A stretch of DNA of 64,000 nt from Sabellastarte sp. h YS-2021. Taxonomy: Eukaryota; Annelida; Polychaeta; Sabellida; Sabellidae. The stretch is from assembly GCA_964017235.1 (NCBI GenBank), contig OZ024931.1:127297530-127361529 (forward strand). The letters are read 5' to 3'. This document shows positions 1 to 12,700 of the stretch, in pieces (within the stretch, counting starts at the first letter, position 1; each line of letters begins with the position of its first letter). Under the pieces are notes generated by a model. It searched no databases and was not told the DNA's origin. It saw only the letters and a list, made by a program, of their open reading frames with translations. The translations under genes and the position numbers were made by a program.

Positions 1-109
1 TTCTGAAGGAACACACTACTAAAACTCATTTCAGTGGCGACTCCTGTGGGAAACAATATGGTTTTCAACCTTGAATCTACCTTAATTGAGAATATATCAG
101 CATATCCTG

Positions 110-131
110 ATACAGCCATCTGAGGCTGTAT
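110..131. repeat. Perfect 8-bp stem hairpin in each monomer
   Basis: The arms atacagcc (110-117) and ggctgtat (124-131) are exact reverse complements around a 6-nt loop (atctga). The structure recurs every 678 bp. It could form a small cruciform or RNA hairpin. No function can be read from the sequence. Confidence 0.8.
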
Positions 132-170
132 TTTGGCCTTCCTGGACCACATATTACACATATGACACCA

Positions 171-182
171 CTGGTATACCAG
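171..182. repeat. 12-bp perfect palindrome in each monomer
   Basis: ctggtataccag equals its own reverse complement and lies 40 bp after the monomer hairpin. It is repeated in every unit. Symmetric sites like this can bind dimeric proteins, but no known binding motif is recognised here. Confidence 0.75.
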
Positions 183-2250
183 ATGTAATCCTAAAACCTA
201 TGCAATCAGATTTAGTGGGTGGCAAGTAATTTTTGGGCCAAATTTCAGACTTATAGACCAACATTTGATACTGGTTTGGGCTGATTTATATCTATTTTTG
301 GCTAATTTTACAACAATATTTTGGTGAAATAATTTCTGATTAGACATGTAATGCTCCAAATGTGCCTAAAATATCCTTACTAATTATTAAAACATGAATG
401 AAATTAAATTTTGGCTTCAGATTGACAAAATTAGGATATACTTGATATTTCCACCTGAGGGGTGACCTAGGCCCCCCACACCCCGGAAATTGAAATTTTT
501 AAAATGGCCCTCGAGTAGCCCAAACCAATACAAATTCATTCTTTGATATAAACTAAGTTTCCTGTGAAAATTTCAGCCAGATTGACCAACTTTAAGGGGT
601 GTTTTGGGCTGATTTGGCATTTTATGAATACCTCGCCAACTACACTCCCTGAACCTGCACTTTGGGCTAGATATGTAATTCTGAAGGAACACACTACTAA
701 AACTCATTTCAGTGGCGACTCCTGTGGGAAACAATATGGTTTTCAACCTTGAATCTACCTTAATTGAGAATATATCAGCATATCCTGATACAGCCATCTG
801 AGGCTGTATTTTGGCCTTCCTGGACCACATATTACACATATGACACCACTGGTATACCAGATGTAATCCTAAAACCTATGCAATCAGATTTAGTGGGTGG
901 CAAGTAATTTTTGGGCCAAATTTCAGACTTATAGACCAACATTTGATACTGGTTTGGGCTGATTTATATCTATTTTTGGCTAATTTTACAACAATATTTT
1001 GGTGAAATAATTTCTGATTAGACATGTAATGCTCCAAATGTGCCTAAAATATCCTTACTAATTATTAAAACATGAATGAAATTAAATTTTGGCTTCAGAT
1101 TGACAAAATTAGGATATACTTGATATTTCCACCTGAGGGGTGACCTAGGCCCCCCACACCCCGGAAATTGAAATTTTTAAAATGGCCCTCGAGTAGCCCA
1201 AACCAATACAAATTCATTCTTTGATATAAACTAAGTTTCCTGTGAAAATTTCAGCCAGATTGACCAACTTTAAGGGGTGTTTTGGGCTGATTTGGCATTT
1301 TATGAATACCTCGCCAACTACACTCCCTGAACCTGCACTTTGGGCTAGATATGTAATTCTGAAGGAACACACTACTAAAACTCATTTCAGTGGCGACTCC
1401 TGTGGGAAACAATATGGTTTTCAACCTTGAATCTACCTTAATTGAGAATATATCAGCATATCCTGATACAGCCATCTGAGGCTGTATTTTGGCCTTCCTG
1501 GACCACATATTACACATATGACACCACTGGTATACCAGATGTAATCCTAAAACCTATGCAATCAGATTTAGTGGGTGGCAAGTAATTTTTGGGCCAAATT
1601 TCAGACTTATAGACCAACATTTGATACTGGTTTGGGCTGATTTATATCTATTTTTGGCTAATTTTACAACAATATTTTGGTGAAATAATTTCTGATTAGA
1701 CATGTAATGCTCCAAATGTGCCTAAAATATCCTTACTAATTATTAAAACATGAATGAAATTAAATTTTGGCTTCAGATTGACAAAATTAGGATATACTTG
1801 ATATTTCCACCTGAGGGGTGACCTAGGCCCCCCACACCCCGGAAATTGAAATTTTTAAAATGGCCCTCGAGTAGCCCAAACCAATACAAATTCATTCTTT
1901 GATATAAACTAAGTTTCCTGTGAAAATTTCAGCCAGATTGACCAACTTTAAGGGGTGTTTTGGGCTGATTTGGCATTTTATGAATACCTCGCCAACTACA
2001 CTCCCTGAACCTGCACTTTGGGCTAGATATGTAATTCTGAAGGAACACACTACTAAAACTCATTTCAGTGGCGACTCCTGTGGGAAACAATATGGTTTTC
2101 AACCTTGAATCTACCTTAATTGAGAATATATCAGCATATCCTGATACAGCCATCTGAGGCTGTATTTTGGCCTTCCTGGACCACATATTACACATATGAC
2201 ACCACTGGTATACCAGATGTAATCCTAAAACCTATGCAATCAGATTTAGT

Positions 2251-4229
2251 AGGTGGCAAGTAATTTTTGGGCCAAATTTCAGACTTATAGACCAACATTT
2301 GATACTGGTTTGGGCTGATTTATATCTATTTTTGGCTAATTTTACAACAATATTTTGGTGAAATAATTTCTGATTAGACATGTAATGCTCCAAATGTGCC
2401 TAAAATATCCTTACTAATTATTAAAACATGAATGAAATTAAATTTTGGCTTCAGATTGACAAAATTAGGATATACTTGATATTTCCACCTGAGGGGTGAC
2501 CTAGGCCCCCCACACCCCGGAAATTGAAATTTTTAAAATGGTCCTCGCGTAGCCCAAACCAATACAAATTCATTCTTTGATATAAACTAAGTTTCCTGTG
2601 AAAATTTCAGCCAGATTGACTAACTTTAAGGGGTGTTTTGGTCTGATTTGGCATTTTATGAATACCTCGCCAACTACACTCCCTGAACCTGCACTTTGGG
2701 CTAGATATGTAATTCTGAAGGAACACACTACTAAAACTCATTTCAGTGGCGACTCCTGTGGGAAACAATATGGTTTTCAACCTTGAATCTACCTTAATTG
2801 AGAATATATCAGCATACCCTGATACAGCCATCTGAGGCTGTATTTTGGCCTTCCTGGACCACATATTACACATATGACACCACTGGTATACCAGATGTAA
2901 TCCTAAAACCTATGCAATCAGATTTAGTGGGTGGCAAGTAATTTTTGGGCCAAATTTCAGACTTATAGACCAACATTTGATACTGGTTTGGGCTGATTTA
3001 TATCTATTTTTGGCTAATTTTACAACAATATTTTGGTGAAATAATTTCTGATTAGACATGTAATGCTCCAAATGTGCCTAAAATATCCTTACTAATTATT
3101 AAAACATGAATGAAATTAAATTTTGGCTTCAGATTGACAAAATTAGGATATACTTGATATTTCCACCTGAGGGGTGACCTAGGCCCCCCACACCCCGGAA
3201 ATTGAAATTTTTAAAATGGCCCTCGAGTAGCCCAAACCAATACAAATTCATTCTTTGATATAAACTAAGTTTCCTGTGAAAATTTCAGCCAGATTGACCA
3301 ACTTTAAGGGGTGTTTTGGGCTGATTTGGCATTTTATGAATACCTCGCCAACTACACTCCCTGAACCTGCACTTTGGGCTAGATATGTAATTCTGAAGGA
3401 ACACACTACTAAAACTCATTTCAGTGGCGACTCCTGTGGGAAACAATATGGTTTTCAACCTTGAATCTACCTTAATTGAGAATATATCAGCATATCCTGA
3501 TACAGCCATCTGAGGCTGTATTTTGGCCTTCCTGGACCACATATTACACATATGACACCACTGGTATACCAGATGTAATCCTAAAACCTATGCAATCAGA
3601 TTTAGTAGGTGGCAAGTAATTTTTGGGCCAAATTTCAGACTTATAGACCAACATTTGATACTGGTTTGGGCTGATTTATATCTATTTTTGGCTAATTTTA
3701 CAACAATATTTTGGTGAAATAATTTCTGATTAGAATGTAATGCTCCAAATGTGCCTAAAATATCCTTACTAATTATTAAAACATGAATGAAATTAAATTT
3801 TGGCTTCAGATTGACAAAATTAGGATATACTTGATATTTCCACCTGAGGGGTGACCTAGGCCCCCCCACACCCCGGAAATTGAAATTTTTAAAATGGTCC
3901 TCGCGTAGCCCAAACCAATACAAATTCATTCTTTGATATAAACTAAGTTTCCTGTGAAAATTTCAGCCAGATTGACTAACTTTAAGGGGTGTTTTGGTCT
4001 GATTTGGCATTTTATGAATACCTCGCCAACTACACTCCCTGAACCTGCACTTTGGGCTAGATATGTAATTCTGAAGGAACACACTACTAAAACTCATTTC
4101 AGTGGCGACTCCTGTGGGAAACAATATGGTTTTCAACCTTGAATCTACCTTAATTGAGAATATATCAGCATATCCTGATACAGCCATCTGAGGCTGTATT
4201 TTGGCCTTCCTGGACCACATATTACACAT
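2251..4229. repeat. Local dimeric higher-order repeat (1,356 bp)
   Basis: Four linked substitutions at 2542, 2548, 2621 and 2642 (giving gtcctcgcg, gactaac and ggtctga) recur exactly two monomers later at 3898, 3904, 3977 and 3998. The unit between has the consensus bases. A further site alternates as well: A at 2251, G at 2929, A at 3607, after G in the first three units. The second variant unit also has a 1-nt loss (tagaatg for tagacatg, near 3735) and a compensating extra C (seven instead of six, near 3861-3867), so the 678-bp period is preserved. Confidence 0.75.
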
Positions 4230-7200
4230 ATGACACCACTGGTATACCAGATGTAATCCTAAAACCTATGCAATCAGATTTAGTAGGTGGCAAGTAATTT
4301 TTGGGCCAAATTTCAGACTTATAGACCAACATTTGATACTGGTTTGGGCTGATTTATATCTATTTTTGGCTAATTTTACAACAATATTTTGGTGAAATAA
4401 TTTCTGATTAGACATGTAATGCTCCAAATGTGCCTAAAATATCCTTACTAATTATTAAAACATGAATGAAATTAAATTTTGGCTTCAGATTGACAAAATT
4501 AGGATATACTTGATATTTCCACCTGAGGGGTGACCTAGGCCCCCCACACCCCGGAAATTGAAATTTTTAAAATGGCCCTCGAGTAGCCCAAACCAATACA
4601 AATTCATTCTTTGATATAAACTAAGTTTCCTGTGAAAATTTCAGCCAGATTGACCAACTTTAAGGGGTGTTTTGGGCTGATTTGGCATTTTATGAATACC
4701 TCGCCAACTACACTCCCTGAACCTGCACTTTGGGCTAGATATGTAATTCTGAAGGAACACACTACTAAAACTCATTTCAGTGGCGACTCCTGTGGGAAAC
4801 AATATGGTTTTCAACCTTGAATCTACCTTAATTGAGAATATATCAGCATATCCTGATACAGCCATCTGAGGCTGTATTTTGGCCTTCCTGGACCACATAT
4901 TACACATATGACACCACTGGTATACCAGATGTAATCCTAAAACCTATGCAATCAGATTTAGTAGGTGGCAAGTAATTTTTGGGCCAAATTTCAGACTTAT
5001 AGACCAACATTTGATACTGGTTTGGGCTGATTTATATCTATTTTTGGCTAATTTTACAACAATATTTTGGTGAAATAATTTCTGATTAGACATGTAATGC
5101 TCCAAATGTGCCTAAAATATCCTTACTAATTATTAAAACATGAATGAAATTAAATTTTGGCTTCAGATTGACAAAATTAGGATATACTTGATATTTCCAC
5201 CTGAGGGGTGACCTAGGCCCCCCACACCCCGGAAATTGAAATTTTTAAAATGGCCCTCGAGTAGCCCAAACCAATACAAATTCATTCTTTGATATAAACT
5301 AAGTTTCCTGTGAAAATTTCAGCCAGATTGACCAACTTTAAGGGGTGTTTTGGGCTGATTTGGCATTTTATGAATACCTCGCCAACTACACTCCCTGAAC
5401 CTGCACTTTGGGCTAGATATGTAATTCTGAAGGAACACACTACTAAAACTCATTTCAGTGGCGACTCCTGTGGGAAACAATATGGTTTTCAACCTTGAAT
5501 CTACCTTAATTGAGAATATATCAGCATATCCTGATACAGCCATCTGAGGCTGTATTTTGGCCTTCCTGGACCACATATTACACATATGACACCACTGGTA
5601 TACCAGATGTAATCCTAAAACCTATGCAATCAGATTTAGTAGGTGGCAAGTAATTTTTGGGCCAAATTTCAGACTTATAGACCAACATTTGATACTGGTT
5701 TGGGCTGATTTATGTCTATTTTTGGCTAATTTTACAACAATATTTTGGTGAAATAATTTCTGATTAGACATGTAATGCTCCAAATGTGCCTAAAATATCC
5801 TTACTAATTATTAAAACATGAATGAAATTAAATTTTGGCTTCAGATTGACAAAATTAGGATATACTTGATATTTCCACCTGAGGGGTGACCTAGGCCCCC
5901 CACACCCCGGAAATTGAAATTTTTAAAATGGCCCTCGAGTAGCCCAAACCAATACAAATTCATTCTTTGATATAAACTAAGTTTCCTGTGAAAATTTCAG
6001 CCAGATTGACCAACTTTAAGGGGTGTTTTGGGCTGATTTGGCATTTTATGAATACCTCGCCAACTACACTCCCTGAACCTGCACTTTGGGCTAGATATGT
6101 AATTCTGAAGGAACACACTACTAAAACTCATTTCAGTGGCGACTCCTGTGGGAAACAATATGGTTTTCAACCTTGAATCTACCTTAATTGAGAATATATC
6201 AGCATATCCTGATACAGCCATCTGAGGCTGTATTTTGGCCTTCCTGGACCATATATTACACATATGACACCACTGGTATACCAGATGTAATCCTAAAACC
6301 TATGCAATCAGATTTAGTAGGTGGCAAGTAATTTTTGGGCCAAATTTCAGACTTATAGACCAACATTTGATACTGGTTTGGGCTGATTTATATCTATTTT
6401 TGGCTAATTTTACAACAATATTTTGGTGAAATAATTTCTGATTAGACATGTAGTGCTCCAAATGTGCCTAAAATATCCTTACTAATTATTAAAACATGAA
6501 TGAAATTAAATTTTGGCTTCAGATTGACAAAATTAGGATATACTTGATATTTCCACCTGAGGGGTGACCTAGGCCCCCCACACCCCGGAAATTGAAATTT
6601 TTAAAATGGCCCTCGAGTAGCCCAAACCAATACAAATTCATTCTTTGATATAAACTAAGTTTCCTGTGAAAATTTCAGCCAGATTGACCAACTTTAAGGG
6701 GTGTTTTGGGCTGATTTGGCATTTTATGAATACCTCGCCAACTACACTCCCTGAACCTGCACTTTGGGCTAGATATGTAATTCTGAAGGAACACACTACT
6801 AAAACTCATTTCAGTGGCGACTCCTGTGGGAAACAATATGGTTTTCAACCTTGAATCTACCTTAATTGAGAATATATCAGCATATCCTGATACAGCCATC
6901 TGAGGCTGTATTTTGGCCTTCCTGGACCATATATTACACATATGACACCACTGGTATACCAGATGTAATCCTAAAACCTATGCAATCAGATTTAGTAGGT
7001 GGCAAGTAATTTTTGGGCCAAATTTCAGACTTATAGACCAACATTTGATACTGGTTTGGGCTGATTTATATCTATTTTTGGCTAATTTTACAACAATATT
7101 TTGGTGAAATAATTTCTGATTAGACATGTAATGCTCCAAATGTGCCTAAAATATCCTTACTAATTATTAAAACATGAATGAAATTAAATTTTGGCTTCAG

Positions 7201-9062
7201 ATTGACAAAATTAGGATATACTTGATATTTCCACCTGAGGGGTGACCTAGGCCCCCCACACCCCGGAAATTGAAATTTTTAAAATGGCCCTCGAGTAGCC
7301 CAAACCAATACAAATTCATTCTTTGATATAAACTAAGTTTCCTGTGAAAATTTCAGCCAGATTGACCAACTTTAAGGGGTGTTTTGGGCTGATTTGGCAT
7401 TTTATGAATACCTCGCCAACTACACTCCCTGAACCTGCACTTTGGGCTAGATATGTAATTCTGAAGGAACACACTACTAAAACTCATTTCAGTGGCGACT
7501 CCTGTGGGAAACAATATGGTTTTCAACCTTGAATCTACCTTAATTGAGAATATATCAGCATATCCTGATACAGCCATCTGAGGCTGTATTTTGGCCTTCC
7601 TGGACCACATATTACACATATGACACCACTGGTATACCAGATGTAATCCTAAAACCTATGCAATCAGATTTAGTAGGTGGCAAGTAATTTTTGGGCCAAA
7701 TTTCAGACTTATAGACCAACATTTGATACTGGTTTGGGCTGATTTATATCTATTTTTGGCTAATTTTACAACAATATTTTGGTGAAATAATTTCTGATTA
7801 GACATGTAATGCTCCAAATGTGCCTAAAATATCCTTACTAATTATTAAAACATGAATGAAATTAAATTTTGGCTTCAGATTGACAAAATTAGGATATACT
7901 TGATATTTCCACCTGAGGGGTGACCTAGGCCCCCCACACCCCGGAAATTGAAATTTTTAAAATGGCCCTCGAGTAGCCCAAACCAATACAAATTCATTCT
8001 TTGATATAAACTAAGTTTCCTGTGAAAATTTCAGCCAGATTGACCAACTTTAAGGGGTGTTTTGGGCTGATTTGGCATTTTATGAATACCTCGCCAACTA
8101 CACTCCCTGAACCTGCACTTTGGGCTAGATATGTAATTCTGAAGGAACACACTACTAAAACTCATTTCAGTGGCGACTCCTGTGGGAAACAATATGGTTT
8201 TCAACCTTGAATCTACCTTAATTGAGAATATATCAGCATATCCTGATACAGCCATCTGAGGCTGTATTTTGGCCTTCCTGGACCACATATTACACATATG
8301 ACACCACTGGTATACCAGATGTAATCCTAAAACCTATGCAATCAGATTTAGTAGGTGGCAAGTAATTTTTGGGCCAAATTTCAGACTTATAGACCAACAT
8401 TTGATACTGGTTTGGGCTGATTTATATCTATTTTTGGCTAATTTTACAACAATATTTTGGTGAAATAATTTCTGATTAGACATGTAATGCTCCAAATGTG
8501 CCTAAAATATCCTTACTAATTATTAAAACATGAATGAAATTAAATTTTGGCTTCAGATTGACAAAATTAGGATATACTTGATATTTCCACCTGAGGGGTG
8601 ACCTAGGCCCCCCACACCCCGGAAATTGAAATTTTTAAAATGGCCCTCGAGTAGCCCAAACCAATACAAATTCATTCTTTGATATAAACTAAGTTTCCTG
8701 TGAAAATTTCAGCCAGATTGACCAACTTTAAGGGGTGTTTTGGGCTGATTTGGCATTTTATGAATACCTCGCCAACTACACTCCCTGAACCTGCACTTTG
8801 GGCTAGATATGTAATTCTGAAGGAACACACTACTAAAACTCATTTCAGTGGCGACTCCTGTGGGAAACAATATGGTTTTCAACCTTGAATCTACCTTAAT
8901 TGAGAATATATCAGCATATCCTGATACAGCCATCTGAGGCTGTATTTTGGCCTTCCTGGACCACATATTACACATATGACACCACTGGTATACCAGATGT
9001 AATCCTAAAACCTATGCAATCAGATTTAGTAGGTGGCAAGTAATTTTTGGGCCAAATTTCAG

Positions 9063-9718
9063 ACTTATAGACCAACATTTGATACTGGTTTGGGCTGATT
9101 TATATCTATTTTTGGCTAATTTTACAACAATATTTTGGTGAAATAATTTCTGATTAGACATGTAATGCTCCAAATGTGCCTAAAATATCCTTACTAATTA
9201 TTAAAACATGAATGAAATTAAATTTTGGCTTCAGATTGACAAAATTAGGATATACTTGATATTTCCACCTGAGGGGTGACCAAGGCCCCCCACACCCCGG
9301 AAATTGAAATTTTTAAAATGGCCCTCGAGTAGCCCAAACCAATACAAATTCATTCTTTGATATAAACTAAGTTTCCTGTGAAAATTTCAGACTTATAGAC
9401 CAACATTTGATACTGGTTTGGGCTGATTTATATCTATTTTTGGCTAATTTTACAACAATATTTTGGTGAAATAATTTCTGATTAGACATGTAATGCTCCA
9501 AATGTGCCTAAAATATCCTTACTAATTATTAAAACATGAATGAAATTAAATTTTGGCTTCAGATTGACAAAATTAGGATATACTTGATATTTCCACCTGA
9601 GGGGTGACCTAGGCCCCCCACACCCCGGAAATTGAAATTTTTAAAATGGCCCTCGAGTAGCCCAAACCAATACAAATTCATTCTTTGATATAAACTAAGT
9701 TTCCTGTGAAAATTTCAG
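9063..9718. repeat. 328-bp partial-monomer duplication inside the array
   Basis: The segment 9063-9390 is repeated as 9391-9718, pushing the landmark spacing from 678 to 1,006 bp. At 9390 the sequence passes from aaatttcag (normally followed by ccagattgacc) to acttatagacc, which normally follows the other aaatttcag of the monomer. The 9-nt word aaatttcag is therefore the shared breakpoint. By eye the two copies differ at one site, 9282 (A, ccaagg) versus 9610 (T, cctagg), so the join probably came from recombination between different units. Confidence 0.9.
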
Positions 9719-12700
9719 CCAGATTGACCAACTTTAAGGGGTGTTTTGGGCTGATTTGGCATTTTATGAATACCTCGCCAACTACACTCCCTGAACCTGC
9801 ACTTTGGGCTAGATATGTAATTCTGAAGGAACACACTACTAAAACTCATTTCAGTGGCGACTCCTGTGGGAAACAATATGGTTTTCAACCTTGAATCTAC
9901 CTTAATTGAGAATATATCAGCATATCCTGATACAGCCATCTGAGGCTGTATTTTGGCCTTCCTGGACCACATATTACACATATGACACCACTGGTATACC
10001 AGATGTAATCCTAAAACCTATGCAATCAGATTTAGTAGGTGGCAAGTAATTTTTGGGCCAAATTTCAGACTTATAGACCAACATTTGATACTGGTTTGGG
10101 CTGATTTATATCTATTTTTGGCTAATTTTACAACAATATTTTGGTGAAATAATTTCTGATTAGACATGTAATGCTCCAAATGTGCCTAAAATATCCTTAC
10201 TAATTATTAAAACATGAATGAAATTAAATTTTGGCTTCAGATTGACAAAATTAGGATATACTTGATATTTCCACCTGAGGGGTGACCTAGGCCCCCCACA
10301 CCCCGGAAATTGAAATTTTTAAAATGGCCCTCGAGTAGCCCAAACCAATACAAATTCATTCTTTGATATAAACTAAGTTTCCTGTGAAAATTTCAGCCAG
10401 ATTGACCAACTTTAAGGGGTGTTTTGGGCTGATTTGGCATTTTATGAATACCTCGCCAACTACACTCCCTGAACCTGCACTTTGGGCTAGATATGTAATT
10501 CTGAAGGAACACACTGCTAAAACTCATTTCAGTGGCGACTCCTGTGGGAAACAATATGGTTTTCAACCTTGAATCTACCTTAATTGAGAATATATCAGCA
10601 TATCCTGATACAGCCATCTGAGGCTGTATTTTGGCCTTCCTGGACCACATATTACACATATGACACCACTGGTATACCAGATGTAATCCTAAAACCTATG
10701 CAATCAGATTTAGTAGGTGGCAAGTAATTTTTGGGCCAAATTTCAGACTTATAGACCAACATTTGATACTGGTTTGGGCTGATTTATATCTATTTTTGGC
10801 TAATTTTACAACAATATTTTGGTGAGATAATTTCTGATTAGACATGTAATGCTCCAAATGTGCCTAAAATATCCTTACTAATTATTAAAACATGAATGAA
10901 ATTAAATTTTGGCTTCAGATTGACAAAATTAGGATATACTTGATATTTCCACCTGAGGGGTGACCAAGGCCCCCCACACCCCGGAAATTGAAATTTTTAA
11001 AATGGCCCTCGAGTAGCCCAAACCAATACAAATTCATTCTTTGATATAAACTAAGTTTCCTGTGAAAATTTCAGCCAGATTGACCAACTTTAAGGGGTGT
11101 TTTGGGCTGATTTGGCATTTTATGAATACCTCGCCAACTACACTCCCTGAACCTGCACTTTGGGCTAGATATGTAATTCTGAAGGAACACACTACTAAAA
11201 CTCATTTCAGTGGCGACTCCTGTGGGAAACAATATGGTTTTCAACCTTGAATCTACCTTAATTGAGAATATATCAGCATATCCTGATACAGCCATCTGAG
11301 GCTGTATTTTGGCCTTCCTGGACCACATATTACACATATGACACCACTGGTATACCAGATGTAATCCTAAAACCTATGCAATCAGATTTAGTAGGTGGCA
11401 AGTAATTTTTGGGCCAAATTTCAGACTTATAGACCAACATTTGATACTGGTTTGGGCTGATTTATATCTATTTTTGGCTAATTTTACAACAATATTTTGG
11501 TGAAATAATTTCTGATTAGACATGTAATGCTCCAAATGTGCCTAAAATATCCTTACTAATTATTAAAACATGAATGAAATTAAATTTTGGCTTCAGATTG
11601 ACAAAATTAGGATATACTTGATATTTCCACCTGAGGGGTGACCAAGGCCCCCCACACCCCGGAAATTGAAATTTTTAAAATGGCCCTCGAGTAGCCCAAA
11701 CCAATACAAATTCATTCTTTGATATAAACTAAGTTTCCTGTGAAAATTTCAGCCAGATTGACCAACTTTAAGGGGTGTTTTGGGCTGATTTGGCATTTTA
11801 TGAATACCTCGCCAACTACACTCCCTGAACCTGCACTTTGGGCTAGATATGTAATTCTGAAGGAACACACTACTAAAACTCATTTCAGTGGCGACTCCTG
11901 TGGGAAACAATATGGTTTTCAACCTTGAATCTACCTTAATTGAGAATATATCAGCATATCCTGATACAGCCATCTGAGGCTGTATTTTGGCCTTCCTGGA
12001 CCACATATTACACATATGACACCACTGGTATACCAGATGTAATCCTAAAACCTATGCAATCAGATTTAGTAGGTGGCAAGTAATTTTTGGGCCAAATTTC
12101 AGACTTATAGACCAACATTTGATACTGGTTTGGGCTGATTTATATCTATTTTTGGCTAATTTTACAACAATATTTTGGTGAAATAATTTCTGATTAGACA
12201 TGTAATGCTCCAAATGTGCCTAAAATATCCTTACTAATTATTAAAACATGAATGAAATTAAATTTTGGCTTCAGATTGACAAAATTAGGATATACTTGAT
12301 ATTTCCACCTGAGGGGTGACCTAGGCCCCCCACACCCCGGAAATTGAAATTTTTAAAATGGCCCTCGAGTAGCCCAAACCAATACAAATTCATTCTTTGA
12401 TATAAACTAAGTTTCCTGTGAAAATTTCAGCCAGATTGACCAACTTTAAGGGGTGTTTTGGGCTGATTTGGCATTTTATGAATACCTCGCCAACTACACT
12501 CCCTGAACCTGCACTTTGGGCTAGATATGTAATTCTGAAGGAACACACTACTAAAACTCATTTCAGTGGCGACTCCTGTGGGAAACAATATGGTTTTCAA
12601 CCTTGAATCTACCTTAATTGAGAATATATCAGCATATCCTGATACAGCCATCTGAGGCTGTATTTTGGCCTTCCTGGACCACATATTACACATATGACAC

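Larger units (their letters stand above)
1..678. repeat. Representative satellite monomer with probable ~170-bp substructure
   Basis: Within one monomer a degenerate word of the form (g/c/t)atgtaat(c/g/t)ct followed by an A-rich stretch appears near 182, 345 and 672, with a weaker relative (gagtagcccaaacc) near 513. Spacings are about 163, 168, 159 and 188 bp, which sum to 678. About 100 bp before three of these (244, 416 and 572) lies a ttcag word followed by a gac-type motif (cagacttatagacc, cagattgaca, cagccagattgacc). The parts starting near 240 and 568 align by eye for their first 50 bp, including a shared tttgggctgattt. I infer an old tetramer of nucleosome-length blocks that was later amplified as one unit. 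The fourth block is weakly supported. Confidence 0.55.

Noticed and set aside
1..678. CENP-B box or rDNA spacer
   Set aside because: No TTCG-n4-A-n2-CGGG motif is found in the monomer, and no rRNA gene sequence lies in the window.
564..752. 62-codon plus-strand frame present in each monomer
   Set aside because: It starts at GTG, lacks any recognisable domain, and its conservation is explained by satellite homogenisation. Calling more than 80 copies genes would be unsupported.
573..839. 88-codon minus-strand ATG frame present in each monomer
   Set aside because: It overlaps the plus frame, has no known domain, and the only visible variation is ordinary satellite variation (for example Met to Ile at codon 4). 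No promoter or other gene structure is seen.
3588..3929. 113-codon minus-strand frame
   Set aside because: It exists only because one unit has a 1-nt loss and a 1-nt gain; it is absent from the other monomers.
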